Shown one piece after another: positions 53,300 through 64,000 of a DNA stretch of 64,000 nt. A program made the translations under genes and the position numbers. The DNA lies in NCBI GenBank assembly GCA_014529385.2, contig CM043962.1, positions 129,084,074 through 129,148,073 of the forward strand, written 5' to 3'. The notes beneath the pieces were generated by a model. It searched no databases, was not told where the DNA came from, and worked only from the letters and a program-made list of their open reading frames with translations. Within the stretch, counting starts at the first letter, position 1; each line of letters begins with the position of its first letter. Source of the stretch: Adiantum capillus-veneris. Lineage: Eukaryota; Streptophyta; Polypodiopsida; Polypodiales; Pteridaceae.

Positions 53300-53610
53300 G
53301 TATTGTCAAACCTAACTTAACCTAACCTAACTTAACGTAGCTAAACCTAACGTAGATTAACTTAACCTAACCTAACATATAAAATAACCTAACTTAACTT
53401 AATGTAGCTTAACCTAATATAACTTAACCTAACGTAGCTTAACTTGATCTAACCTAACGTATAAGATAACCTAACATAAGCTAACTTAACCTAACGTATA
53501 ACCTAACCTAACAACGTAGCTTAACTTAACGTAACCTAATGTATAACTTAACCTAACCTAATCTAACTTAACTTATAACCTAAACTTAACCTAAAACATA
53601 AACCCCATCA
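53300..53610. repeat. CCTAAC / CTTAAC arrays, right block
   Basis: Degenerate CCTAAC, CTTAAC and AACGTAG units flank the hairpin array on the other side. Confidence 0.85.
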
Positions 53611-54329
53611 ACTGCATAATTTGAAAAACGACATAAATCAATACAAAATTTCTTCAAAACAAGATTTTTTCATAAACTTAAACAATTTCTTTTTTATAAT
53701 TTAAAATAAAATTTCACATAACAAACCATAATTTCTTTTAAAGCATTGAAGTTTAAAGCATTCAAAGTTTAAAGCATGAAATTTTCTTTTGTTAATATAC
53801 AAAGCAATTCAAATATATTTAATATGCATTTAAAGGTTTGAGCACTCATATTTGTCCTATTTGAGCAATGAAAGTTGTAGTAAAAGTCCTGGAACCTACA
53901 AAAACACACACACAAACACAAAGTTAAACCCTAAACCCTAAATCTACAAGTAAACATGAAAACAATCTCACCTTAGTGTTATGCGCTAACCCACAAGCAA
54001 GATTAGCACTTCCAACGGCTTGTTTCGTAGCAAATCTATGAGAGATGGGGAATAGGAGAGCTTGAGAAAACATGCAAGAACAAGAGAAATGCGAAGAGAA
54101 AGCCCGCGGTTTCAATTTTTGCAGGTGCCATCGGTACAGCTGTCGAAACAGCCGTCGGAAGACGCGTCGGTATGTCAATTTGCATTGTCGTCGGAATAGA
54201 CGCCGGAAGACGGGTCGGAATTTTGAAAATCAAATTTAAAAAAAAACCTTAACTCCCTTCATAAATACAAACACATATACCGACGCCCGACAGTGAAGCC
54301 GGTAATGTGGCGCTGGAATTCAAGTGACC

Positions 54330-54339
54330 TCTTGTAGTG
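54330..54339 (-). repeat. CACTA right terminal inverted repeat
   Basis: TCTTGTAGTG, followed by CTA at 54340-54342. Confidence 0.95.
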
Positions 54340-54342
54340 CTA

Positions 54343-56042
54343 CTTTTAGATATCTGTGAGCCATATTTGTTCTAGAGTTGCTTGCTTATAATTCTAGCTT
54401 CATATGATTGGTTTTATCAACCAACAATGATCCTCCATAGCTTGCACTTGCCTGGTTATTCATGTATTTCTTAGGGGGATCAACTTCCCTATAATGTCTT
54501 AATTTTTCTCAAGATCTGCAAGCTCAGCTATGATGGTGGCTCGTTTGTACTCTCTTTTTACTTTAATTTTTTCTTGATACATCACCAACATATGTGAGTG
54601 ATATGTACAATAGTATGATTTTCAAGGCAAGAAGCAGGGCACAAAAGATCTCTTCAATCACCAAGGCATCAACAACAACAATGACCATGAAGCTTTAAGC
54701 TTCCACATTCACAGATATTGCATTTTTACTTGACTTACTATTGTCAAAGAGCACGGACACAATTGAATGCTTTGCATCCGGCTTACCTCATCTTGGTGTT
54801 AGTCAAAGGGGTGATACTTTACTCATACATACAATTTAAAGAGATTAGACACGACCCTATAAGGTTAAGACCTTTCCTACTAATTGGAGATAGATTCAAG
54901 ACTAGAAGTTTTGCCTCGTTTGAGGTAAGACCTTTTTGTTAGGCCATGCATTGTCCCATGTAACACCTCTATGGGGAAATATTGGAAGAAGTGTGCATTG
55001 CACCACATGGGAGATAACTCTTAGTTGGTGGAATATTCTTAATGCCTTTGGTACATGACATCCTCATGGAGTGTTCCAGATTCTAAAGGCATCTCTAAAA
55101 GAAATCCTTCTAGAAGATTCCACACATTTTCAGGATGTTTTAGGCTCTAGATAATTTTAGCATACTCTAAAGGTCTCTAGTAATCTCTACACATCTCTAA
55201 ATTTCTCTAGATCAATCTATGAACATCGAACTAAATATCTCTCATTGTACAAAGAGTATAAATGATCTTCGTAGAAAGCTCCAGATCATTCAAAACATGC
55301 TAATTACTAAAGATGATTGAAGTCTTTAATATTAGCAAGGTCTTGAGTGCTACTACCAAGGTCTGTCCTACTTTTATACAAATTGTGAGAAATGAGAGCA
55401 TCAATGGGAGGCACTCTGTAGTTGGACACACAATAAAACAAAGATGGCTTTCCACTATTTATTCATTGGGAGTCCCTATATAGTCTTTATTATAGAGGCT
55501 AAATCAAAGCCAAGATGAAAGGACTAAAAGATCACCTAAAAGGTGATTGGAAAAATGAAGGGCTAGGAGGGTGTGGAACAGGGAGTATGGATGAGGCAAT
55601 TCCTACCAGAGTTGGAACTAATCACCATTGAAAATGACGGTTGTCTCATTTACTTGTTGGCTTGTAGGACTTTAAGTCATTCTTCATTAGAATTCACATC
55701 GTTTTACCCCTCATTATACATATCCTCTTTGAGTATTTGTGTACCTCTAAGAGTGTGTGTGTTTGTGTACTTCTAAGAGCTCAAGCCCCTTTATTCCTAG
55801 CACCTTTTTAGAGTATCAAAGGCCAATTAGGTCTCCCCAATCTCAGAAAATTACAAATTTCTTTCAAAACTTATTAAGTGCATAAGTGAAGGGTGAGTGT
55901 AGGCAATGAAAAGACAAATGAAGGTGGAAAGTCAAAAGACAAATGCACATGGAAAGTCAAAAGACCTTTAATGTCCATATAAATAGTTGTTTCTCTACTC
56001 TTTCATTTTTTCTTTAGCGTTTTCTTCTAAATTCTCTTTAGC

Positions 56043-56085
<43 letters not shown>

Positions 56086-58774
56086 CCCCTAATGTTGTAT
56101 TCATCTTTCTTAGATAATATTGTTTCAAATCTATTTGCTTTGTCATTGCCTGTCATTATGTGCTATAGAGTAACACATAGTTTTTCTTGTTTTGAAGTGG
56201 AATCTTTGAATTAGGAGAACCTTTTAATTTATTTAAAGCCATTAGGAATACCTTTTAATCTAGGGGAATAAACAATAAAAAAGAAAAAGAGTACTTTAAT
56301 ATTTTGGATGTAGCTTTTGCACCGAGGGGTCTATCCTTGTGATAAATCTCATATGTAGAGTTTTGTTTGAGCAAATATCTACTCTAGTCAAAGAGTATAT
56401 CAAGATCTAAAGATTTTACACATTACATAAATGTGAAATTTAAAATTGTTGAGAAAATATATAGTTTAATATGTTAATTTTCATCAATTTTTTACACAAT
56501 GTCAAATGATTATCAATCAAATTGCGGTTGACAAGAACATTCCTATGCTTGGAAATTCCAAATGAGAAATCTTTTCTTACAAAAAAAGGTAGTTGAATCA
56601 TATTGAGGGTGACCTATAAAATGCACTGATTTGCCTATAGAGAATTTTATACCAACACGGTAAACCTTTTTTCTTTTTGCAGAAGGGATGCATTCAATTG
56701 ACAAGAAATGAGTCATAGTGCACTTCATGCTCATTTTATCTTTGAAAATCTTACAACAATTAATGTACAAGTAGATGATGTGATTCTTGGCAAATAAGAC
56801 TCAAAGGCTATAGATCAAAGTTGGGACCAAACATAAATTCACAAGTCTTTTGTTAAGAGATCATAACCAAATAAGAAATCAATTTTTCTTTTTGACAATC
56901 ACCTAGGATCACCTAGGTGAAAGAAAGAGGTTAGTCTAGAGGCAAGGGTAATTGTAGGCATCGTAGAAACAATCAAGGGTAGTATAGTGATACACGTAGT
57001 TGTTATTTTCTATGATTAGCCTAGGCATGCATAAGTAAATTATTGTTACAAAAGACAAAAAGACATTAAAAATAGAATTTTTTTGACAAGTAAATTAAGT
57101 AATTAAGCATCTTTTAGTGATATCATTGAGGACAAGTCTTTGGTGATGTCTCAATGAAGCAATGATATATGATGTGTGGATTTGAATTCTTTGAATCACA
57201 AGGATAATCATAGGAAAAGACTTTAGGAAATATGTAAGGGGACCTCCACACAAAGAGGTGGTAACTGTTTTGAGTTACCCCCTTCCACCCTCCACTAATT
57301 GCACCTCAACGAGGTCCAGTTGTTGCAAAAGAAACATATTACCCCCACCCTCTGGCACATGTGTGTGAAACTAGTGAAATCACATCAATCTCGTCAACCC
57401 CTCTTTTATGGTTACCCCCCTTGATGTGGAGGATACCTAATATAAACATTTCCAAGTTTTTTTACATTACGTAGTCACACAACTATGCTAATAAAAAGCA
57501 CAAGTTGGTCAAAGGTGGTTAGAGATTTAGTAGGTTGGACCAATTTTGGAATTAGTTTTTTTTAAGGAAAATCTGATGAAGATGCTTTTTGGAAAAGGGG
57601 AGAGCAAAGGAAAAAAAGGGTGAGTGCTAAGTGGCGGTCGTGATAGACCAAGCTACAAGAAGTACGGCTTTCAACGCGTGGATGGGAGGAAAAATGTTTT
57701 TTTCTTTGAATAGGGATAGGGTTGCTTTATAGACATGGCCGCAATTGGGAGAGCATGGTTAGAGATATAGTAGGCTCTTTGGATTGTGCCTAAGCATGCC
57801 AAAAACAAGATGGTACAAAAAAAAATTTGTGAAGGCATGTGAATCTGAGGAGAAAAACAAACATGTTTACATAATGAAAACTTTAAGTAAAAATCACCTT
57901 ATTTGATGCATTTAGATGTTGGGAATCCTAGAAGGACTATGTCTTTGATGACTACACATTACTACAAATAGAGTGTAACCTTCATTAGGAATCACATAGG
58001 TAGATGGTGGGGTCAATACCTTTAGAGAGATTCCTTGGACTGGTCCTTGCGGGACTAGCCTCTTTAGGGAGGTGCCTTGCATAGGTTCTCTTTGGAGCCT
58101 ATAGGTTGAGGCTTTCCAAAATTACCACCAGTAGCAAGTGCCACGTGTAGGCACAATAGAGCAATCTGACTTCAAAATTCTTGTCAATCATTACAGAGTC
58201 TTGTAACTTTGTATTTAAATGTGAATCTGAACCAATTGTATCAAGTTGTACTTTGAACTATATTCTGTAATCAAAATCTAAACCACATTTTGAGTTGTCT
58301 CATTCAGTGTATTAGAATATGAGCTTGTCTGTTCATTTTAGTTCAGTCATTTGTCAGAAGTATGGTGCCAGTCTAATCTGAACTTGTCATCTGAAGTCTA
58401 ATTTTCTATGCCATGTGATGATTTGACCTTTGGTAGCTCATTTGATCATGTGACATACAAGTCTAATTGTTCACCGACTCTAATTCTAACTCTAGATTAC
58501 CTATCAAGCTTCCAACTCATTCCGTTTTGGTGATCACGGTGGTGAGCTAAAGCTCTTGATAGGAGCGAATCTCCCAAGAGCAGGAGATAAGGAACGCAAT
58601 GCACTAAACAGAATCGAATTTTGATTACCAGTCAAAGAGAAAGATTGATTAAAAAGTGTAGCAGGCTCGGAGCTCACAGACGACGTCCAAAAATCCTCTT
58701 AGATAATGATAATGTTCCCTTTCAAAAACTTGGGACCCTTTACCACGGCCATTGGCTACTTTACAAGGCTTGTA
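54343..58774. other. Unassigned 4.4 kb
   Basis: AT-rich with no recognised domain. A CT microsatellite is at about 56046-56083. The part from about 54958 (TGTAACACC...) to 55400 has the look of an LTR (TCTAGAAGATTCCACACATT), but I found no partner, primer site or duplication. Confidence 0.5.
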
Positions 58775-58779
58775 GGTTC

Positions 58780-59006
58780 TGTTGGAATTAGGGTTGCAGA
58801 GAAGCACACACAGCTTGGAGAAGACGAAGGAAGCTCAAGGCACACAATAGAGAGTGTCTTACTTAGTGTGCAATGGAAAGATAGATAGCCCTAGAGTGAT
58901 GGGCGTATATACATTGCTTAGGGGAAAAAACCTCCTAAAGAGGGAAAAAATGCCCCGGTGGTCCTAGTGTGTTCACACACATCACCACCACATGTATATG
59001 GCAACA
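58780..59006 (-). repeat. 3' LTR of the copia element
   Basis: 227 bp. On the minus strand the adjoining polypurine tract CTCCAGGGGGGATT is at 59007-59020. Confidence 0.95.
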
Positions 59007-59081
59007 AATCCCCCCTGGAGTGATGCGGTGAACGAGAGCTGGCACATGAGTAAAGGGAAGTGCCATGCCCTGAGGATAGGA

Positions 59082-59669
59082 TCAGTCCACAAAGGGGAGT
59101 AAGCCCAAAGCTTTGCGGAAAGCTTCAAGCTTCTCACGAGACAATGCCTTTGTGAAAAGATCTGCAAGGTTGTCCTGTGTTGGCACATAAGCCAGGCTGA
59201 TCTCTCCTGCTGGGAGCCTCTCCCTGACATAGTGGTAATGCACCTCAATGTGCTTTGTGCGAGCATGAAAAACTGGGTTCCTCGCAACTGCCAATGCGCT
59301 TTGACTGTCAGAGTAGATAGTGTTGGCAGTGTCCTGTCCAACACCCAAATCAGCCATAAGGCGTTTGAGCCATACACACTCAACCGTAGCTGTGAAGACT
59401 GCCCTGTACTCAGCCTCACAAATCGAAGTGGCCACAATAGGTTGCTTCTTGCTCAACCATGATATACATGAACTGCCAAGCATGAAACAAAAACCACTTG
59501 TGGACACTCGCGTGTCAAAACAACCAGCCCAATCTGAGTCCGAAAAAGCATGTAAGTTTGGCGGAAATGATCCCCCCTTGGGATAAAACAAGCCAAGATG
59601 TAAAGTGCCACTAAGGTAGCGGAAAATCCTCTTGACAGCCTGCCAATGCTTAGACCCTGGGCTATGCAT
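59082..59669 (-). pseudogene. Copia RNase H
   Basis: 195 codons starting at MHSPGSKHWQAVKRIFRYLS. RNase H motifs are FSDSDWAGC, ICEAEYRA and YSDSQSALAV, then KHIEVHYHYVRE and NLADLFTKAL near the end. The catalytic D, E and D are kept. It is in a different phase from RT; the break lies between about 59680 and 59760. Confidence 0.88.
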
Positions 59670-59759
59670 AAATCTGCTGACCTGTGAGACTGCAAACTGA
59701 ATATCCGGCCTCGTGTTGCATACATAAATGAGGCAGCCAACAGCAGTTGGTAAAGAGTG

Positions 59760-60754
59760 ACATTAGCGGGATCTCCAGCATCATGTAGACTCAACTTCAA
59801 ACCTGTTTCCATGGGAGTGGCAATAGGTTTGCAATCCTCAAGTCCAAACTTACATAGCAATGTCTCTATGTAACTTTTCTGACACAAGGCAATACCACCA
59901 TCACACTGCTTAAACTGTATACCAAAGTAATGATGCAACATCCCCAAATCTTTCATCTTGAAAGTAGCATTCAAATCAGCCTTAAATTCAGCAATATGTC
60001 CCTCATTTGGTCCAGTGATCAGCAAATCATCAACATAAAGAACCATGATGAGAAATACATCACCCTCACGCTTTACATACAATGTGCTTTCTGTTGGACT
60101 GTTACGAAAGCCTTGTTTGACCAAATGAGTGTCAGCTTTCTCATACCAAGCACGAGGAGATTGCTTCAACCCATACAAAGCCTTGTTACATTTGCACACT
60201 TTGTCCTCTTGTCCTTTTATGACAAAACCGCGAGGCTGCGTTACATAAACTTCCTCAAATATTTCACCATTCAAGAAAGAAGTAACAATGTCTGATTGAT
60301 GTACATCCCAACCAAAATGAGCTGCGAATGCACATAGAAGCCGCACAATAGTCATACGACAAGTGGGAGCAAAAGTCTCTTCATAATCTATGGCTTTTTG
60401 CTGTGCATAACCCTTTGCGACAAGTCGAGCCTTATGGCGATCGATCTCACCATCCGGCTTGCATTTCAACTTGTAAACCCACTTCGTACCAATGGCCTTT
60501 TTGCCAGGAGGCAAATTACATAAAGTCCATGTGTCATTTTCTGCATCATATTCTAATTGCATGGCAGCCATCCAATTTTTTGAATTCTGTGCTTCATCAA
60601 AAGAGAGAGGCTCCTCAACATCATGTAAACTAGACACACACAAAGAATAACAATCTGATGCATAAGATGCATGGCGAGAGCCTGAACGAGTACGACTAGA
60701 CAAAGGTGCATCCAATTTACTGTCACGTAAAGTGTGCACGAGCCATTTTGGCAT
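59760..60754 (-). pseudogene. Copia reverse transcriptase
   Basis: The frame contains KNWMAAMQLEYDA, NDTWTLCNLPPGKKAIGTKW, VYKLKCKPDGEIDRHKARLV, ALYGLKQSPRAWYEK and the catalytic VLYVDDLLI. After ATPMETGLKLS the frame turns to nonsense, consistent with a frameshift near 59760. Asp residues of YVDD are intact. Confidence 0.9.
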
Positions 60755-60823
60755 ACCTCTAGCCTGCTCATTTTCAGCCCTTTTCTCATCAAGTACATCA
60801 TGTACATGTGCATCAGTAATAGG

Positions 60824-62728
60824 CTAATCTAAAACATTCTCAGAAACCCCCATAGGCTGTACATTTGCCTCATTGGAACTTACATTCGTATTTCCACCAT
60901 TGAAAAGAGGCAACAAAGTGTCATAAATGTCCTTTGAGCTTACATTACTGTCTCTAGTACATGACAGCAAGGGCTGAACAGAATCTTCCACAAACACTAC
61001 ATCCCGAGAAACCAGAATACGTTTTGTTTGCGGATGATACAACCTGTAACCTTTGCTTTCAGCACTATAACCAACAAAAATACATTTGATAGCCTTATCA
61101 TCCAATTTTCTACGCTGCACTTGTGGCACCAAAGCATATGCCAAACAACCAAAAACACGCATGTGCTCAATAGAAGGTTTTCTATCATGCCATGCTTCAT
61201 ATGGAGTAATAGACTGTAAAGCTTTCGTAGGACACCTGTTAAGTACATAAGTGGCACACATAATGGCCTCAAGCCAAAAAGAATGCGGCAACGCTTGACT
61301 TTTGACGATACATCGTGCCATTTCCGTCAGTGACCTGTTTTTCCTCTCAGCAACACCATTTTGCTGAGGTGTATAAGGCACTGTACATTGGTGTTTTATC
61401 CCATGACTAGCCAGAAATGCATTAAATTCATGAGACATATACTCCCCCCCTCGATTGGAACGGAGGGTGCCCATAGTACATTTCGAGACATTTTCAGCCA
61501 TAGCCAGAAATTGGTTGAAGTACATAAAAACTTCGGACTTTGCTTTAAGCGGAAATACCCATGCATGCCTGGAGTAATCATCAATGAAAGTCACTAAGTA
61601 CAGGTAATTGCCCAAGGAAGGAGTTTGCATGGGTCCACAAACATCACTATGCACAAGCTGCAACCTACATGTGGCCCGAACTGAACCATCCTTTGGAAAC
61701 TTAGAACGCTGCATCTTACCCAAAATATAGCCTTCACAAACATGTTTGATAGGTGCTTCAAGAGGCGGCAAAGAAGCAACCATATCAGATTTTTGCAAAC
61801 GCAGCAAACTGGCAAAATTGAGATGACCAAAACGTGCATGCCAAAGTTTTGCATCTGAAATAGCCCTTGAATCTGCAACAGCATTTGCAAAGTTTTGTCC
61901 ACACTTGTCATACAAAGTGATCTTATACAGCCCACGGCACAAAAGGCCAGATGCAACAATTTCATCACCAAAACTGAGATCATGAACTGTACATCTGTCA
62001 TCCACAAATTTGACTACAAGTCCAAGTCTAGCAAGTGCGAATACAGACAAGAGATTCTTCTTGATGCCAGGTACATAAAGTGCATCAACAAGTGTAAAGG
62101 AACTGCCATTAGCAGCAGTGAGCACAATCTTTCCAACTCCCTGAATTGGATAAGAGGCGTTGTTGGCACAAGTGACTGAATTCCCATGAGGGATAGACTC
62201 AAGAGAGGTAAACAATTCACGATGTGAGGTAGTGTGCTTTGTAGCACCATTGTCGAAATACCACACATGTGAATCTACAGCAACTGACAAGCATGCATCA
62301 TGGACATCAGGATTGTAAGTGCACTCTACGCTAAACACCCATTCTGCATCAACATCAGCATTACAGTCTCCTTTCACAGAAGACTCAACAATGGCTGCAT
62401 TTGTAGTGGAACCAACATTTGCAGTGGAACCACCCTCTTTCTTCTTAGCCTCTTTGGCCTTCAACTTAGGACACGACTTGATCAAGTGATCATTGGCTTT
62501 ACAATAATGGCAACGCATCTTCTTTTTGCCCTTATCACCAGAATTTCCATACGAAGTGCTGCCAGCAGAAGCATTAGGAACATAATTTTTTCCACTCGCA
62601 GCAGAACCATAAGAAGTGCCTGCATTACTGTTACCACCCTTTCTTTGAGAAGCAATAAAAGCCTGTTCAACTGCACGTTGCCTAGTTCTGTTTTTTCTGG
62701 AAAGTGACCTTGCAACAGCAATGTACAT
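60824..62728 (-). pseudogene. Copia zinc knuckle, protease and integrase
   Basis: 634-codon frame. Gag knuckle CHYCKANDHLIKSC (C73, C76, H81, C86). Protease region with DNGAT at 159-163, where copia proteases have DSGAT. Integrase zinc finger H297, H302, C331 with Tyr334 in place of the last Cys. Catalytic core D362 (HSDVCGP), Asn425 where the family has Asp (LRSNRGGEY), E461 (NGVAERKN). Spacing between positions 425 and 461 is the DD35E spacing. Protease and integrase should both be inactive. The frame ends at a stop just before the RT frame. Confidence 0.92.
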
Positions 62729-63357
62729 AATGCATCAAACTTGACAACTTCAGGATTTCCTTGGGTCATCAGTCTCCAAGTACTAGCAAAAGTCTAGTAG
62801 GAATCTGGTAAGGCATCAAGAACAGTCTGCACAAGGGAACTGTCTGAAATAACTTCACCTGCAGAAATAAGTTGCTCATTGATATCCTTGAAACTAGCAA
62901 GGAAAGTGTCCATATCATCTTCCTCATGCATAATCTTCGACTCCAGCTCTTTACGCAGCAAAGAAATTTTAGCCTCATTGCGGCTTGCATAAAGACCTGC
63001 TAGAATATCCCAAGCTTATTTTGCAGATTTTGCTGAACGGATGTGAGGAACAATAGTGCGCTTCACAGAAAACGCAATCAATGCATGAGCCTGCACATCC
63101 TTAACATCCCAACGAGGTTTTTCTGCAGTAGGCAAAACAAATCTAACAGCTGCAATCCTTGCAGCAAGACCTGCAACATCCTCAACATCGCCTACATCCT
63201 CAGAACCAGGACGTACATCAATGCCCTGCACAATGTTCTAGACACCCTTTGACACAAGAACATGTTGCATCATATAAGCCCACATAGGGTAGTTGTCCCC
63301 ATCCAACCTGTCCTTAGTAGCAAACATCTTGAACACATCTGTGTTGTTGTCAGCCAT
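62729..63357 (-). pseudogene. Copia Gag N-terminal part (three stops)
   Basis: ATG at 63357 reads MADNNTDVFKMFATKDRLDG, then DNYPMWAYMMQHVLVSKGV, a typical copia Gag opening. In-frame stops are TAG (63238-63240), TAA (63016-63018) and TAG (62794-62796); all codons between them are in one frame. A frameshift near 62710 leads to the zinc-knuckle frame. Confidence 0.88.
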
Positions 63358-63705
63358 GGTAAATGCTGCACCTGATGTGAAAACTGCCCGAAAATAGGAG
63401 AAACGGAGCGGGAACAACCTGTGCTATATAGCACGAACCGTAGAAGACTATAAGGCACATGTTATGCAGAAAATGGCACTGACAGAAATTTTGCACAGAA
63501 TGAAGAAATAGCCTGTGCAGTACTACTTGTAGTGGAAACGGAGGCTGAAATGAGCCCAAATCAAAATTCTGAGGAGACCAAGCTCTTCGAGCTTTCCCAA
63601 ATTTTTTGTCGACCTACGAACGCTTGCCAAAGCTCACTGAAATCGGAGAAAGTGAGCAGGCGTGTGCTGGAGCAGCTGGCGACTAAGCCCGGGAGGACGT
63701 GACAT

Positions 63706-63717
63706 GCTCTGATACCA
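63706..63717 (-). promoter_or_regulatory. Primer binding site of the copia element
   Basis: The plus strand GCTCTGATACCA is the initiator Met tRNA 3' end exactly; the complement is the primer site, 2 bp from the LTR. Confidence 0.9.
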
Positions 63718-63719
63718 AT

Positions 63720-63946
63720 TGTTGGAATTAGGGTTGCAGAGAAACACACACAGCTTAGAGAAGACGAAGGAAGCTCAAGGCACACAATAGAGAGTGTGTT
63801 ACTTAGTGTGCAATGGAAAGATAGATAGCCCTAGAGTGATGGGCGTATGTACAATGCTCGGGGGAAAAAACCTCCTAAAGAGGGAAAAAATGCCATGGCG
63901 GTCCTAGTGTGTTCACACACATCACTACCACATGTATATGGTAACA
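63720..63946 (-). repeat. 5' LTR of the copia element
   Basis: 227 bp, the same length as the 3' LTR, TGTTGGAATT to GGTAACA. Confidence 0.95.
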
Positions 63947-64000
63947 GGTTCTGAGTGGGAAATAGAGAATAATAGGTTAGATTACACTTCAAGAATCATT

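Larger units (their letters stand above)
47262..54339 (-). mobile_element. CACTA (En/Spm) DNA transposon, 7,078 bp
   Basis: Left terminus CACTACAAGA (47262-47271), right terminus TCTTGTAGTG (54330-54339), flanked by the 3-bp duplication CTA (47259-47261 and 54340-54342). Subterminal repeats of the CGTCGGTA / TACCGACG type occur at both ends (47290-47525 and 54125-54295). A broken TNP2-type transposase reads on the minus strand at about 48182-51165. The region between the transposase and the right terminus is filled with tandem repeats and hairpins. Confidence 0.95.
58780..63946 (-). mobile_element. Ty1/copia LTR retrotransposon, 5,167 bp
   Basis: LTRs of 227 bp at 58780-59006 and 63720-63946 (TGTTGGAATTAGGG to G(C/T)AACA), target duplication GGTTC at 58775-58779 and 63947-63951. 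The order gag, protease, integrase, RT, RNase H on the minus strand is the copia order. I count 12 differences between the LTRs (about 5%), so it is older than the 618-11555 element. Stops and frameshifts occur in gag, at the gag-pol junction and between RT and RNase H. Confidence 0.96.

Noticed and set aside
52302-53315. Overlapping frames on both strands with repeated MHCGQALWLA-type peptides
   Set aside because: They come from the palindromic hairpin units, which force similar frames on both strands.
51891-53610. True telomeric repeat
   Set aside because: The unit is CCTAAC, not the plant CCCTAAA, and it is bounded by CACTA termini.
54958-55400. Solo LTR beginning TGTAACACC
   Set aside because: Composition is LTR-like, but there is no target duplication, second copy or primer site, so it is mentioned only within the unassigned region.

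Overview
The window is nuclear DNA of a plant with a large, repeat-rich genome. The only convincing host gene is the 3' part of a plant CHD3-type chromatin remodeller (PICKLE-like), on the + strand at 27737-31392. I rebuilt ten coding exons from splice sites; all ten join in phase and run to a stop. The preceding intron is at least 27.7 kb and runs off the left edge. That intron size and the load of Ty3/gypsy, Ty1/copia, CACTA and LINE elements fit a gymnosperm or another giant-genome plant. The sequence alone does not name the species.

Region 1 (1-27736) is one nested retrotransposon complex inside that intron. The outer element A (+ strand) enters from the left as the end of its 5' LTR, a primer binding site and a broken gag, and closes with its 3' LTR at 27023-27709, only 27 bp before the next exon. 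Nested in A, on the minus strand, are: a 10.9 kb Ty3/gypsy element (618-11555, target duplication ATGAC); a chromovirus remnant B (11797-17646); and a stack of related LTRs, H containing G containing F (18524-about 25772). A, B, F, G and H share an LTR sequence block, so the outer and nested members are related copies in opposite orientation.

The 10.9 kb gypsy element is the most unusual item. Its gag-to-RT interval has no aspartic protease. A complete retropepsin-like domain with a DTGA active site lies instead after integrase, in the integrase reading frame. It is followed by a tail with four W-[VIA]-P-[KR] repeats and an orphan acidic ORF.

Region 2 (31393-44512) holds the likely 3' UTR, microsatellites, a 30-nt G homopolymer, a decayed LINE on the minus strand (about 34332-37833), and about 6.7 kb that I cannot assign. 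Region 3 holds a small LTR element without coding capacity (44513-45940), then a 7.08 kb CACTA (En/Spm) transposon (47262-54339; CACTACAAGA termini, target duplication CTA) with a broken TNP2-like transposase on the minus strand. Inside the CACTA element are a CCATAA array, CCTAAC telomere-like arrays and six tandem long hairpins.

Region 4 (54343-64000) is mostly unassigned until a Ty1/copia element (58780-63946, minus strand, target duplication GGTTC). Its protease, integrase zinc finger and integrase catalytic site each carry a substitution consistent with G-to-A change. All mobile elements with coding remains are visibly broken, so this window shows no currently autonomous element.
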